A stretch of DNA of 64,000 nucleotides from Hirudinaria manillensis (Eukaryota > Annelida > Clitellata > Hirudinida > Hirudinidae). Shown here one piece after another: positions 49,313-61,035 of the stretch. Both the position numbers and the translations under genes were made by a program. The DNA lies in contig CM067531.1 of assembly GCA_034509925.1 (NCBI GenBank), forward strand, positions 3,012,501-3,076,500. The letters run 5' to 3'. The notes beneath the pieces were generated by a model that saw only the letters and a program-made list of their open reading frames with translations, searched no databases and had not been told where the DNA came from. Position 1 is the stretch's first letter; each line of letters opens with the position of its first letter.

Positions 49313-52300
49313 TCAGAACGACCGAACGTAATCGCTCGGAAAGAGGCCAACTTTTCCTTTTTTCCTTCCAGTGGCCCAACCCTTGTCGTCCTTTCCTTTG
49401 AGCTGCTCGAAGATGTCACCTGCAGGACAAAGGCAAAGCTTGTCGTTGGTGGTGTTGTTGGTGTTATTGTTGGTGTTACCAGCATTTGTTTGTGCAGGTA
49501 TTTTGTGTAGATTAAAAAAATATGTGGTTTAAATATTTAAAAGAATTATTAATTGTAATAACACGTCTATAATGGTCACTTGATAATTAGACGAATAATT
49601 AGACAATTATCATTTATCAGAAATATTTGTCATGTTTTTTTTTATCACTTTCATGCAACAGAATGAATGTCGATCCCCTCCTAAATCCGAACTCGAAGCT
49701 CGGCTCGTAGCTCGGCAGAAAGCGTCAGAGATTTCACAAAAGCCAAACAATGATTCTCATTCTCGGTCGATCTTGCTTTGAACATTCAACCTTCCTGCAT
49801 ATTTTGCTGTGCCAAGCAACACAATGCAATGACTCCGTCATTCCTCGGATGACGACCGATTACCATTTCATTAAAAATTATGATTCATAAAATTTTCTCT
49901 TCTGGAATGTTTCTTTGAAATTCTTTGAAGTCATAAACTCGTAACCTTTCAAATCAATATCTGATTCGAAGTTCTTTGAGCAATGAATTACTTTAAGAAT
50001 AAATCCACTAAAACTTTATATTGATGTCTTCCAAGAAAAATTATCATCACTCATCCATCAAGCCATCCATCCGTCCATCTGTCCATCCATCTGTCCATCC
50101 ATCCATCCATCCATCCATACATCCATCCATCCATCCATCCATCCATCCATCCACCCATCCATAACCTCAAAAGCAACCTTTTTCGAAAGACAGTTCGTTC
50201 CCGTTCTGACCCTCGTAGTCATAGACGGCCTTGACCTTCAACCCGGCGGCAGGCTCCACGTACCCATCTTCCACTTGAACCTCGTTCGAATAGATGTGAG
50301 CCTCGTTCAGGGTGCTGTAAACCCCCCCGTAGTCCTGGGGGGCGTCCGAGTTCCCCCCGAGCGCGACCGTCGCGTTGAGGTCGTTGCAGGACACCGTCGA
50401 TTCCTGATCGAATTCAGAACTGTCGTCTGCCAAGCTTTTCTTGCTGCGGTTCACAGTACTGTTTAAGGATTTGTAATCAAATTAGAATTTTTGGATTTGT
50501 AATCAATCGTAAAAACTTTACTGGATATAATGCTGCAAAAAAAGTCTTAGAATAACATTTAAATGTGAATATAATTATTCTAAAATTAGATATTAATTAT
50601 TTGCACTTCAAATCAGAAATCAATACAAACTAAGTCCCAGAATAAAGCATACATACACACACACACACACACACATCAAGAATAAGTACCTGTAGACCGC
50701 ATTGGCCTGACCCTGCGGAGAATTGCTGTCAAGGATCTCAGCCTGAACCGTGCACTCGACAGGGTTTTCAATGCTTGGAACGACAATTGCTTCGTTCAAT
50801 CTGCACCTTCCTCGACTGATCGTTTCCAAGACTTCTGGAACGAAGTCCTGTAGAGGAATTAGTGGAATTAGTGTCGGGAAATATTAAATGATTTAAATTA
50901 TGACTTAAATTATGATTTCATATTTCATTTGCATTTTTTGGTCGCTTAAATTACATAGACATATTTTGTTTCTGTTTCCGTTTTTATGCAGTTTTACTTT
51001 GTAATTGTTCTACCAATTAATTGTCTTCTGTTGTCAGTATAATAATCATTAAATAATTATAGGTTATTTTTAATTATAATTACCATCAGATGTTAACAAC
51101 AACATTAACTTTATTAATTTTACTTTCTGCTTCTATTAGAATGACATTCTTTCTATTCAGCCACCAAGAAAACTTTCTTGGATCGACTTAAATTGTAAAC
51201 ACTTCATTGCTTTCAACATTCATTCAATCAATCACCCAATCACTCATCAACAACAACAACAACAACAACAAGACAAAAAGACAACAAGGATTCACAGATT
51301 TCTAACCTGAAATGAGGTCGAATTGAGGTTCATCCCGGGCCCGTGATTTTCCGCCCACCATTCCGTGTCGATTTTGGGATTGGCATTGGCGATGTACTCC
51401 CTGCAGGTTCTGTAAATCTCCTGAGCACTGGCAGAGGAGTGAAATACAATTTTCGCTAACGTCACGAGGGAAACGAGCTTTTGCTCGTGAAGATTTCGAT
51501 GACAAACAAATGCAGAAAAAAGAATCATTAAATCCTAAAATTAATGGTTATTTTCACAGCCCACCTGTCACTTTTTGACATTTGCAGGTTTTCTGTCAGT
51601 TTCGTCAGAATGTCTTTGAAAAATTCAAGTCTTTTCGTTTCAAAATCTTGGGCGGCTCCGAACACGTTGTTCATTTCGGTCACGTAAGTCGGCTTCATCT
51701 TCTCCAAGTCATCCAAGGCTTCTCGATATCTCATCTTCATGAGGTCCATTGCAGTCGTTGCCTTTTCGCACCTTACTTTCACCTTTTCGTATTCCTTGTC
51801 AAAGTGGATTACGTCATTACGAAGGTTCAATCCAAATTAATTTACAAAATGACTTTAGAATTCCAATCAAATCACGTATTAAAGCAGAAAATACGTATAA
51901 AACGAAAATATGTCAAGTCCAACTTACGATGTTTGACTGTCGAGCATTTTCTTCCTGAACGAGAGCATCGTTGGACTCCTGACAATATTTGAAATACTCC
52001 TTTTTCAACTTTTCAACTCTGGCAATCTGAGCAGCCCATGGCTTTTGTGCCTGAAAGAAAAAACAACTAACTTTTAAATCATCCCTTGACCTTTATTTTG
52101 AATTACTGACATGCCTTTTCAAATTCACTTTTGAATGTTGAAGCAGGTTTACATGAACATATCTGCTTCCTGTAATGCTCATCTTTCCAATTTCTGATCT
52201 TTGAGTTTATGAGATTGAGAAGTGAATCTTTTATTTGTACATGAACATCAGAGAGTTTGTCTCCCTCAAGAACAAAATTTCGTAGCATTTCTTTGTTTGT

Positions 52301-52589
52301 TCCATATTCTGGACCTAAAGTTAAATGCAGTACGCATTATTCAAAAGTTAAAAATGGACTTTATTAATCAAATAATTCCTCATTTACTTTTTTCAACAGC
52401 GTGAGTCCATTTCTTATACCAGGAACTTAATTTTTCAGAATAACTTTTTTCTATTTGAGCCCTCTCTTCAACCATCTTCAACAAGAATTCGCACATTTTC
52501 CGTCCATCTTCGGTTCTTTTGATGACGCTTTTGTAGCCATCTACGTCCCAGAAGTTCTCGATTGGTTTCAAATTCGAAACATCCGCCAT
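49313..52589 (-). CDS. PACSIN: PACSIN/syndapin, F-BAR and SH3 protein
   Basis: Eight exons (52388-52589, 52115-52314, 51928-52050, 51565-51794, 51307-51427, 50690-50847, 50178-50458, 49313-49419) join in phase to 473 aa. PACSINs bend membranes and link dynamin and N-WASP during endocytosis. The F-BAR domain occupies about 1-300: [20 protein letters not shown] at the start, [20 protein letters not shown] at the end. A variable acidic linker (345-415) lacks the NPF motifs of some vertebrate PACSINs. The SH3 domain (about 417-473) has [23 protein letters not shown] and GLFPSDYV. Exon 2 uses a GC donor (AAG|GCATGT). The acceptor at 51427 was chosen because it gives the same spacing as the vertebrate protein. 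The neighbouring lectin gene starts 523 bp away, divergent. Confidence 0.95.
50054..50163. repeat. CCAT tetranucleotide repeat in PACSIN intron
   Basis: CCAT units with CTGT/CCGT variants between the last two PACSIN exons, ending 15 bp before the splice donor of exon 7. Confidence 0.9.
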
Positions 52590-53112
52590 TATTTATCAGT
52601 TAAATAAATTCCGGTCCATTTCGAAAAAGGATATTCAAAAAGTATTAATAGTTCCACAAAAGTCGAAGTCTGGGAGTGGACGAGTTAACGAGCATGCAAA
52701 GCCTCAACAGGTACCAGGAAACGCAAGAATCAACAAACCACTTATTATGCTATCGGATCTTAATTATTAAAACGTTTTTTATATTATTAGTATTTCCGTG
52801 TTTTCTCGGGTAGTTTGCATATATTACGATAATAATAATTGACTATCGAGTGTTTAGACACTTCACAAAGTTTCGAATGATCGCTTCAATGAACTAAGTG
52901 CTTATTTGACCTGAGGCTGGGATGTTTGAAGGATCTCATATTGATTGCAGGCATTTAATATGCTTCCATTGCCTATAAAAACGCTTTCAAATGGCTTGCA
53001 ACTGAGTTTTATATTTGATGATATTGTGGAATTGAAGTTGTATAACAATAATAATTAACCTTGGGTTAACGCACAAAACAAGAGTTTAAAACTAAAATGT
53101 ATAATTAAAACA

Positions 53113-55717
53113 ATGAATTCGGAGATCAACAGCAACCAGGAATTTACGAAAACATTTTGGCAATCGGATCGAGATAAATTTTCTTTTAGTCTCGAACCAA
53201 TTCATTTGGTTCCACGTTTGAATTACAAAAGAAATTTGAAACTCGAAGATTCCAGCAAAAACCACGATTACCTGGAAAGGTTAGACATAAAAAATTAGCT
53301 AGAATGAATTTAATAAAATTGTGACAAAACTCTTACGAGTTACATTATCTTCTCTCGCCTTCAATTTAAGCCCGTGACCTAATTACCTCAAGTAGTCAAA
53401 TCCCGTAAATAAAGATCAATCGAAGCGATATTTTTTGCTGTCAGAAATTAGTTTCATTTTATTCACATTCAGATCATGTGCATGTTTGCAAAGAAATGTT
53501 GATGCGAATTCACAGGAGATCACGAATTGCTCCCCATTCAATGGAAATAATTTCGTTTCAATCTCTCAAGGAAGCGAACGTATTTTCTCACCAATTTCGA
53601 ATTTCCATCCGAGGATAAGCCACGAATCGTCCTATCCGGACGTGGCTAATCTCTGTTTCAATAAAATCCATTCAAATGAAACCAACTTGTCTTGCGATGT
53701 CGACTCTAGAAATGCCATTTTGTTAAAGAATGAGGACCCGTGCAATCCTCTGGGTATTTGCCAAGGAATCAACTATTACCACGCGCTGGAAAGCAAAACA
53801 AGATTTTCAAAGAATTACATGAAAGAACTTCTGAACGACAAAAGGACTTTCGTCTTGGTTTCCATCGCTGTGTTCATCATCGGAATTGCTGCAGGTCTTA
53901 TAGCAGGGCTTGGAATTTTGACTGGCTTTCGGAGAAGGAGTAAACTCATTTATTAAATTAATTATTTTATTATTCGATGTGGAATTATATTTCTTATTAC
54001 ACTTTATGATACTGATGATGATGACGTTTGATGAACTTTGTCTGAATTAAACAGTAATTCAATGCGGCGAGGAAGAAATGGTTTGCATGCCTCACGGTTG
54101 TGTGCCAAAATCGCTCTTTTGTTCAGGATCGATGAAGTGCAAGAACTTATTGGAGCGTGAAGATATTTGCATCGTAAATTGTACTCCAATTGTTAATTTT
54201 ACGAATTTAAAGAAGTCCGAAAAGTTTTCAACTTGTTATGCAATTTCAGCCGATTCTGCGATGAACATTTGGAATGAACTGCAACAGGAAAACTTCAGAA
54301 ACACCGTGACGCACATCATTCCGCAGAAATTTGAGGTTCCAGAAAAGGGTGCCTAAATCACAATTACCACTTGAGCAATTAATTCCGTTTATAAAAATCC
54401 AAAACGGGCGTCATTTTAGATTTTTCCCGTTGTGACAAACCAACCCCAGTCCGATGGTTTTATTTTTGGCTTCTCATCAATATTCAATGAGAAGATAATC
54501 ACCCACAGGTTGGGGGAGACGTCGCCTATTCTTGTCCTTCACCTCCCTAAACTTAAGCCCCTAATAGAAACGATCCCAACTGTGACTAAACTGCTAAAGC
54601 AATTCCGATAATTAACGCTTTCTAATAGAATCCTAAATCAAAATCTTTCGCTCAGACAAACGAGGATGGGTTTTCTATTCGAACGGAAGTTCAAACGGTT
54701 CAAAGTACATCGTCGTAAACAAACCTCTGACCTTCTACGGAGCACAGGATCATTGCAGAAAACTCGGCGGCCATCTTGCCCACGTGAACACCATCAAAGA
54801 ACAAATCTTCCTCGAAGAATTTCTAAACAAGGAACTTCAAAATGGTGGTGAACGAACTCATATGACCGCGTTTTTTTTTTCGCTAGAGCCAAAGTTACGG
54901 ACTTAACTGAGTTTCATTAAATTGAATATCAGCATTCTTGCTAACACTTCAATGTTAAGTTAACATTATTAGTAACTAATATTAATTATATTGCTAATAT
55001 TGACATAAATTAGAAAAATAATCGGCCATTAACGCAGAACAACAACAGGGAGGCATCGGTTTTTGGCTGGGGGCTCGAAGACCCAGAGGTGGCCACGCAG
55101 GGTCGTGCATGTTCGACCAGTGGAAGTGGGTGGATTCGTATGGAAGATCGCACGGAGCTATTAAAGGATTCACTGCATTCATGCCTGGAAAACCGGACAA
55201 GTATTTATTCTTTGTTATTATCGGCGATGATATCGATTATTTGCATTAGTTAGCATAATGTCAGCTAAATGAATAGTCATGTAAGTAATTGATTTGCAGA
55301 CGACATTCTCTGAAATTTTAAACCATAGTCGTAACTTACAGTACTCGTAAGAAAACGGTTTGTAATTTTATACAAAATATTGTAATATATTTCTGAGATT
55401 CATAAGAACAAAGATGTTTCCTGCTATGGAAGCAGATAAAAATCATTTTAAAAAAAACTTAGTAAAAGATTTTTTAATTTCCATCCTTTAAAATCATGAT
55501 TTCAATACCAGCACTTACAGTCCTGAAGAATGTTTGTTCATGGCACACAACAAAGGCAACGACGAAAATAGGTTAGAGTTGCTATCGATGAAATAAACAA
55601 ACAACCAAATAAAGTTTTAACAAATTCTTTGCCAGGCTTTTGAAATGGGATGATGCTCCATGCGACCTCCATACATTCGGGGGAATCAAGTCTTTGTGCG
55701 AAGTTGAATTGCCATGA
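53113..55717 (+). CDS. Type II membrane receptor with LDLa-like and C-type lectin domains
   Basis: Seven exons (53113-53279, 53473-53939, 54055-54348, 54656-54844, 55038-55200, 55521-55571, 55636-55717) join in phase to 470 aa. There is no signal peptide. A 180-residue N-terminal part without known domain precedes a transmembrane helix (FVLVSIAVFIIGIAAGLIAG, 182-201). The ectodomain starts with a six-cysteine LDLa-like module (212-255: CGEEMVCMPHGCVPKSLFC), which lacks most of the acidic calcium ligands. The C-type lectin domain is at about 310-470: DHCRKLGGHLAHV, FWLGARRP, WKWVD, KPDNPEECLFMA, KWDDAPC, SLCE. The KPDN and WDD positions match the EPN/QPD and WND calcium/sugar motifs, so ligand binding may be retained. 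The N-terminal part carries several Cys and NxS/T sequons, unusual for a cytoplasmic region. No close family recognised. Confidence 0.75.
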
Positions 55718-56735
55718 ATTTCTAAACCATTTTTTTTTTTGAAAGTTCGAACAATAGTATCGAATCGTTCGAAACATCGTCATCCTTGTCTTCATCTTCG
55801 CGTTATTTCATTCACTTGTTTAGTTTAAGTAAAGTTAAGCGCCATCTTGCTAAACATTATTTGGACCTCGTCATTTTATAACATTTAAACCAAGCAATTT
55901 CATTATGAAACAAACTTAAAAATTTCTTAGAATTACTGATAATAAGGTGAAGTTTAGCGGCTAAAACAATAAAACAATAAAAAAAATATAGATGAAATTA
56001 GGCGTACTCCTTAAGATCCGTTATTCGTAAATGGTCAGTCACTACTAAATCCCGAATTCCCGACAGAACAGCCGTAAGAGGCTTCCACAAACTTTAGCAC
56101 GCCGCTAGCCCCTGTCCGAGAAGCTATTTTATTTGCCTACACTGGCTCTAAGAAGACATCTTTGACTTGTTTATTGGAGTGAGGCCTAGTCAAAGGTGTT
56201 ACGTGCTCGGGCACGACGCCCCTTTGTTCGATTAATCGTTTCGTGATTGTTGTGAGTGAATGAATCATTCGGATCGTTTTATCATCATTATTCTTTATTA
56301 TGCCAACTAAATAACTAAATGTCTCATAATAATTAATATCGTTAATGATACTGCACCTATCGACTGTTTTAGAAATTCTTTATTGGTTTGACTGCGACAT
56401 AACAGGATGTCATATAATTTTCAGTGATGATAATAATAACGTATTCATAATGAGTCCAATGAGATCACATACATTTCAAGAGTGGCATGCAATTTCAACG
56501 GAACAAAAGGAAATCTTTCTTTAAAAACGAAAGTCTCTAATGCAGTACGAAAGTAGGATGTTTAAATTATAAAATAAATTTGATTAAATACAAACTATTA
56601 AACAATGTAACATTATTTAAAAATTCATTAAAATGTTTATAAAAAATTAAAAGTTGACAATCACTTTTAAGTCCATCAAATATTGTTTATTTTGAGAACG
56701 TACGCGCGAATTTAAGTAATTTCATCTAGAACAAA
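55718..56735. other. Intergenic, no gene seen
   Basis: Contains the lectin 3'UTR and the POLE4 promoter. A GC-richer piece at 56,040-56,260 has no recognisable coding frame. Confidence 0.4.
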
Positions 56736-57527
56736 ATGAGCGAGGAAATGTTCAGCGATATCGTTCAAAATGAATTAGAAAGTTCCGATCATGATCCGGC
56801 TGATATGGAAATTTATACAGAAATGGTAAAAGAAAGCAATATAGAATTTACGGACACGGAACAGCAATACCAACCAGAATCTGAAAATGCAGAACCAAAT
56901 GAAGAAAGTATAACTTTGCATAGTGATTCCATAGACACAGAACAACAATACCAACCAGAATCTGAAAATGCAGAACCAAATGAAGAAAGTACAACTTTGC
57001 ATAGTGATTCCGCAGATAACAGTGAGAAGAAAGACGAACGCAACAACAAATTTGTCCAGTTGCCCCTCAGTCGCATGAAAGTCATCATGAAAACTGATCC
57101 CTCTGTAAAGTTGGTGAATCGAGATGCTTTACTCTCAACTGCAAGAGCTGCAGTGAGTTTAAATCTATTAGTACTTGGTGACAGTGTCACTTTCTGGCTT
57201 GGTCATTACGAACTGTTTATGGCATTGTTAAAGGAATGTTTGACTTGCAGGAATTATTTATAGAATATCTGACCTCTCAAGCATACAGTTTTACACTGCA
57301 AGGAAAGAGAAAAATGATCACCTTGAAGGATGTTGGTGAGTTCAACTTATTTCTTGCACTTGTTTAGTTTAAGTAAGGTTTCTCCAATGATATCATTTCA
57401 TTATTTAGTTTGTGGACCCCCGGTTTATAACAAATTGAACATTGCATGCAACTGTCAACTAATTTCAGAGTCTGCGATTCTCAATGAAGAAAAGCTGAGC
57501 TTTTTGGAGGGGGCAATGGATTTTTGA
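56736..57527 (+). CDS. POLE4: DNA polymerase epsilon subunit 4, histone-fold
   Basis: Three exons (56736-57152, 57251-57335, 57469-57527) join in phase to 186 aa. The acidic N-terminal half (1-100) includes two copies of a 27-residue unit (DTEQQYQPESENAEP...). The histone-fold C-terminal part (about 105-186) shows LPLSRMKVIMKTDPSVKL, ARAAELFIEYL, GKRKMITLKDVESAI and SFLEGAMDF. The ending matches POLE4 better than CHRAC1. POLE4 pairs with POLE3 in DNA polymerase epsilon and handles parental histones at forks. The N-terminus is longer than in vertebrate POLE4 because of the acidic repeat. Confidence 0.85.
56853..57014 (+). repeat. 81-bp in-frame tandem duplication in POLE4
   Basis: Copy 1 56853-56933, copy 2 56934-57014. 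They are nearly identical at the nucleotide level with about 5 changes, including Ile to Thr and Ile to Ala, so the event is recent. Both copies are acidic and presumably unstructured. Confidence 0.95.
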
Positions 57528-57955
57528 TTTTTTGTTTCAAAATAACTCAAAGTAATTGTTGATATTCGGTTTTTAATCGGAAACTATGTAAAATCTTGTC
57601 AGACATTAACACTGTTTTGGATTAATCGTGCGCCATTGAGGGGAAATGTCGATACGAGTTATAAACAACAGTTGAAACTGAAATCTCGTCAGGGATCAGC
57701 CCAACACCGATAGTGTTTTCAAGTCCAAAGTGGGAATTTCTAAATCGATCGAAAATTAACAACACATACAAATACATTTTCATACAACAACAACAACAAT
57801 GCAAAGGCGGCGAATAAACGTATTTACAATTGACATGTCGCTCCGTAAACGGAAATGTTCGATGCTTCCGATTTTGGTTGTTGTGCCCTGAAACGACTCC
57901 ATTTTGAAATCCATCAGTCCATCGTAGAATGAAGACGATGTGAACGTCACTATTT

Positions 57956-60289
57956 TCATAACACCTGACTAGCTGCACTGTGGCTCTGGTAAACGACGGC
58001 TCCGACGAGGTTGATGGCGGACGCGATGATGAAGACGGGGAACCATCGTCCGTGACTCTGCGTCACGAGATGGGCCGTCAGGGGCCCGCACATGATGCCC
58101 GGGATGGTGGCCTGAATCAAAAATAAGTTTTTCTGAGATATTTTCTAAATTATGCAAGTTTGAAAAGGTTCTGTGCGTGTGTTTGTGGCGACATTACAAG
58201 TGCTGGAAATGTCTGACATTTAAAAATAGTTCGAGAATTTTTAAAGGTGTATTTTGGTCCATTTTTAAGAACAAAAGCTCATTTCAATCAAAAATGGCAG
58301 AAAGTGATGGTCTTTTTGTTATTTAAATGTTTGTAAATGAAAGGAATGTCTCTAACAATTCATAGGAATTTGAAATTTGCCAATCTTTTAACAATGACCG
58401 TGATATTCAAACTACGTCATATTAAGTGAAAGAAAGTCATGACTGACTAATAAAAATTCTTTAAGCAAACATTACTTCAGTTTAAAACATGTACATTGTA
58501 TATGAGAGAAACTCACTATGATTTGAGAAACAGCGAAAGTGATGCCCGCGTGGTTTGGAGCCACGTCAACGTGGTTGCTAAGGTGACCCGATGAATTGCA
58601 GGCGCTGAGACCCATGGACAGAGATATAAACCTGCAAGAACAACAATAACACTCAACTTCTATACAGAAATATAAAAATGGAGACAAAAGCAGACGATCA
58701 TCTTACAAGATGGCTAGAGTGAGGCTCTGCACGGCCGAGAAGATGAGGAGGAAGATGGCTGGCACCACCAGACCGAGGGCCGTCATGAGTCGTCTCACGG
58801 AAAGGACGGTCCACTTGCGCTTTATTAAGGCGTCGGCAAAGTGCCCGGCAGCTGTTCAGACAAAGATTAGATTCAATTCAAGATTATATCTTTAGAAAAA
58901 TTGGTCCTGTGTTCAATGTTTTCCATATAATCAATGAATTAGATTTCTATTTGATTGGCTAAAGGTCCAATATGCATAATATCTTTGACGAACACGTCAG
59001 GATCAAAGGTTAAGGCTATGAAATTAACTGGGAGTGTAATGGTTTGAGAATCAATCTAACTGATGATTGATGTTTAATCAATTGAAAGTCATCCTCACCA
59101 ACTCCGATGACAGAGTTCATCAAGTATGGAGCAGCTGTGAACATGATTTCATGCTTGGCTGCACTGAGATTGACAGACATATAAGTTGGGAGCCATTGCA
59201 TGATGATGTAATTGGACCAGTTCATGCTGAAATGTGCCACATAGATGGCCCAAAGGGGCCAGTGGCTCAGGAATTCAATCCATCTTGGGCTGCTGTTTGG
59301 TACCTGAAAGTGATATTAATAATAGCTACTTCCATAATTCACTTTTCAAGTAACATATGTCCAAACATATATGGACATAGGCTGCTGTGATGATGATGAT
59401 TTCCAACCTTAGGTGGTTGAATGAACTCCTCTTCTTGAAGGGGACCCCTTACTTCTCTGTACATTAGAATCCATGCCCCTACCCATAGAAAGCCAAAGGA
59501 TCCAAAAAGATAAAAAGTCCATTGCCAATTCAAGTGTGGACAAACCTAGAGAAATAGAAAGATTTATCAATTTACTACAAGAATAATTCCTAATAAATCA
59601 ATAACAAAATAACCAATAAATCATTCATGAAATAAACCAAAATCAGTCCAAGAAGTCAATGCACTCACCAAGGTGGCCACTGTCTGTCCGACCGATCCCA
59701 TGGCTATCAGATAACCGAAACCTCTGGAACGTTCCTCGATTGGAATCACATGTGCAAAAATATGGAATATTGTCGGGAGACCTTAAGATACATACATCAA
59801 TTAAGGAAAACATTAATAGATTGGAATATAAATTAATTAAAGTCTTTAAATTAATTTAATAATCACCTAATCCTTCTCCCACTCCTAATAAAACTCGAAC
59901 AAGCAACAAGAGGTATAGTGAGCTGCTTATAAAGGGGGTGATGAATGTAGACAATGACCACATGAACACGGCGAGAGTTAGAACCTTCTTTCCACTATAT
60001 TTCTTTGGTGCACTTCCTCCTACTAACTGCAATAGATAATAACATGAATCAATATTTTCCATACACATTATATTCTTGAAGAAATGTTTCAATTTAAAAT
60101 GATTACCATGCTGCATATGTAGCCAATGGAGAACGCACTCAAGATCCATCCCTGATCGTGTAAATCCCATTTAAAATTGGCACTCATCTGGATTATGGCT
60201 ATGGGCATGATGACTCGATCGGCCGAATTGATAAAGTTGGCGATCGAGCACAACGCGATAATGTTTGAGGTTTTGGTAAATTTAGACAT
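57956..60289 (-). CDS. SLC17-family (VNUT/ANTR-like) organic anion transporter
   Basis: Eight exons (60107-60289, 59867-60026, 59669-59781, 59408-59545, 59099-59303, 58707-58851, 58517-58631, 57956-58111) join in phase to 404 aa of mostly membrane helices, major facilitator fold. Motifs: SADRVIMPIAI in TM1, LSAFSIGYICSMLVGGSAPK, RVLLGVGEGLGLPTIFHIFA, EERSRGFGYLIAMGSVGQT, LNWQWTFYLFG, MQWLPTYM, VRRLMTALGL and NHVDVAPNHAGITFAVS. These fit SLC17 (sialin, vesicular nucleotide/glutamate and plant ANTR members), closest in my judgement to SLC17A9/ANTR. Substrate cannot be read from sequence. It lies tail-to-tail with POLE4, with stop codons 429 bp apart. Confidence 0.85.
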
Positions 60290-61035
60290 TTTGCTGAGAG
60301 TTTGATTTAAAATATGTTGAAAGAGGAATACTACAATACTTTAACTTAGAAGTTTCAGCTTATTAAATAAAGTCCATGTGCATAATTAGCATTAAAAAAC
60401 AACGAGACTGCTGTGATCCATTGGATAAAATCAAACAAAAAGAAGCGAAATCTATCCACTTCACCACAAATGATCAACGTAAACAATGTATATATAAGAG
60501 GTAATGTGCTTGTGTAGAAAGACACGACGTTACATATTCTAAAGCGCTTAATTTTTTTTGTTTAATCAAATTTACCTTTAAAAATTTCGATGAGTAATTT
60601 TCTTAAATTTTATTTGTTAAATTCGAGGATTTATTTTTAATACTTCAATAATTAACGCTTAAAAGTGTATATATTTTGTAGGAACGTCACTTAATTCTAC
60701 GTGATGCGAACCAATCTTCCAACAGCCTTTCTTTCCTTTTTTTTATCAGGAATAGTCATCCAGGGGAACATGGCTCTCCACCCTTCAAATTACTTTCCCG
60801 ATTATTTGCGATTAAATCAGAAGCACCACATAACTCAATGTAAAATCTGGTTTCTACTTGGTTTTCTACACTCTACACTTTTGCTCTAAGCGAACACACA
60901 CCACTAAATTTCAATGTACATATTTATCAAGATCTCTTTAAAATTTGCATAATTTATTCGCTACTTTGAATATATCAAGTTTTGATTCTTAAAATAACTC
61001 TATCATTCAAAGAAATTCCTGCAGGAACTCTTAAT
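60290..61035. other. Intergenic between SLC17-like start and AK7 stop
   Basis: SLC17-like promoter and AK7 3'UTR, both minus strand. A + frame from ATG 60704 (61 codons, MRTNLPTAFLSFFLSG...) has a signal-peptide-like start but no other support. Confidence 0.4.

Noticed and set aside
51302..51528. Longer PACSIN exon 5 starting at MILFSAFVC
   Set aside because: It cannot be joined in phase, and would add residues absent from the family; the acceptor at 51427 gives the expected spacing.
60704..60889. Short + frame with hydrophobic start
   Set aside because: Resembles a signal peptide but has no mature domain and no transcript logic.
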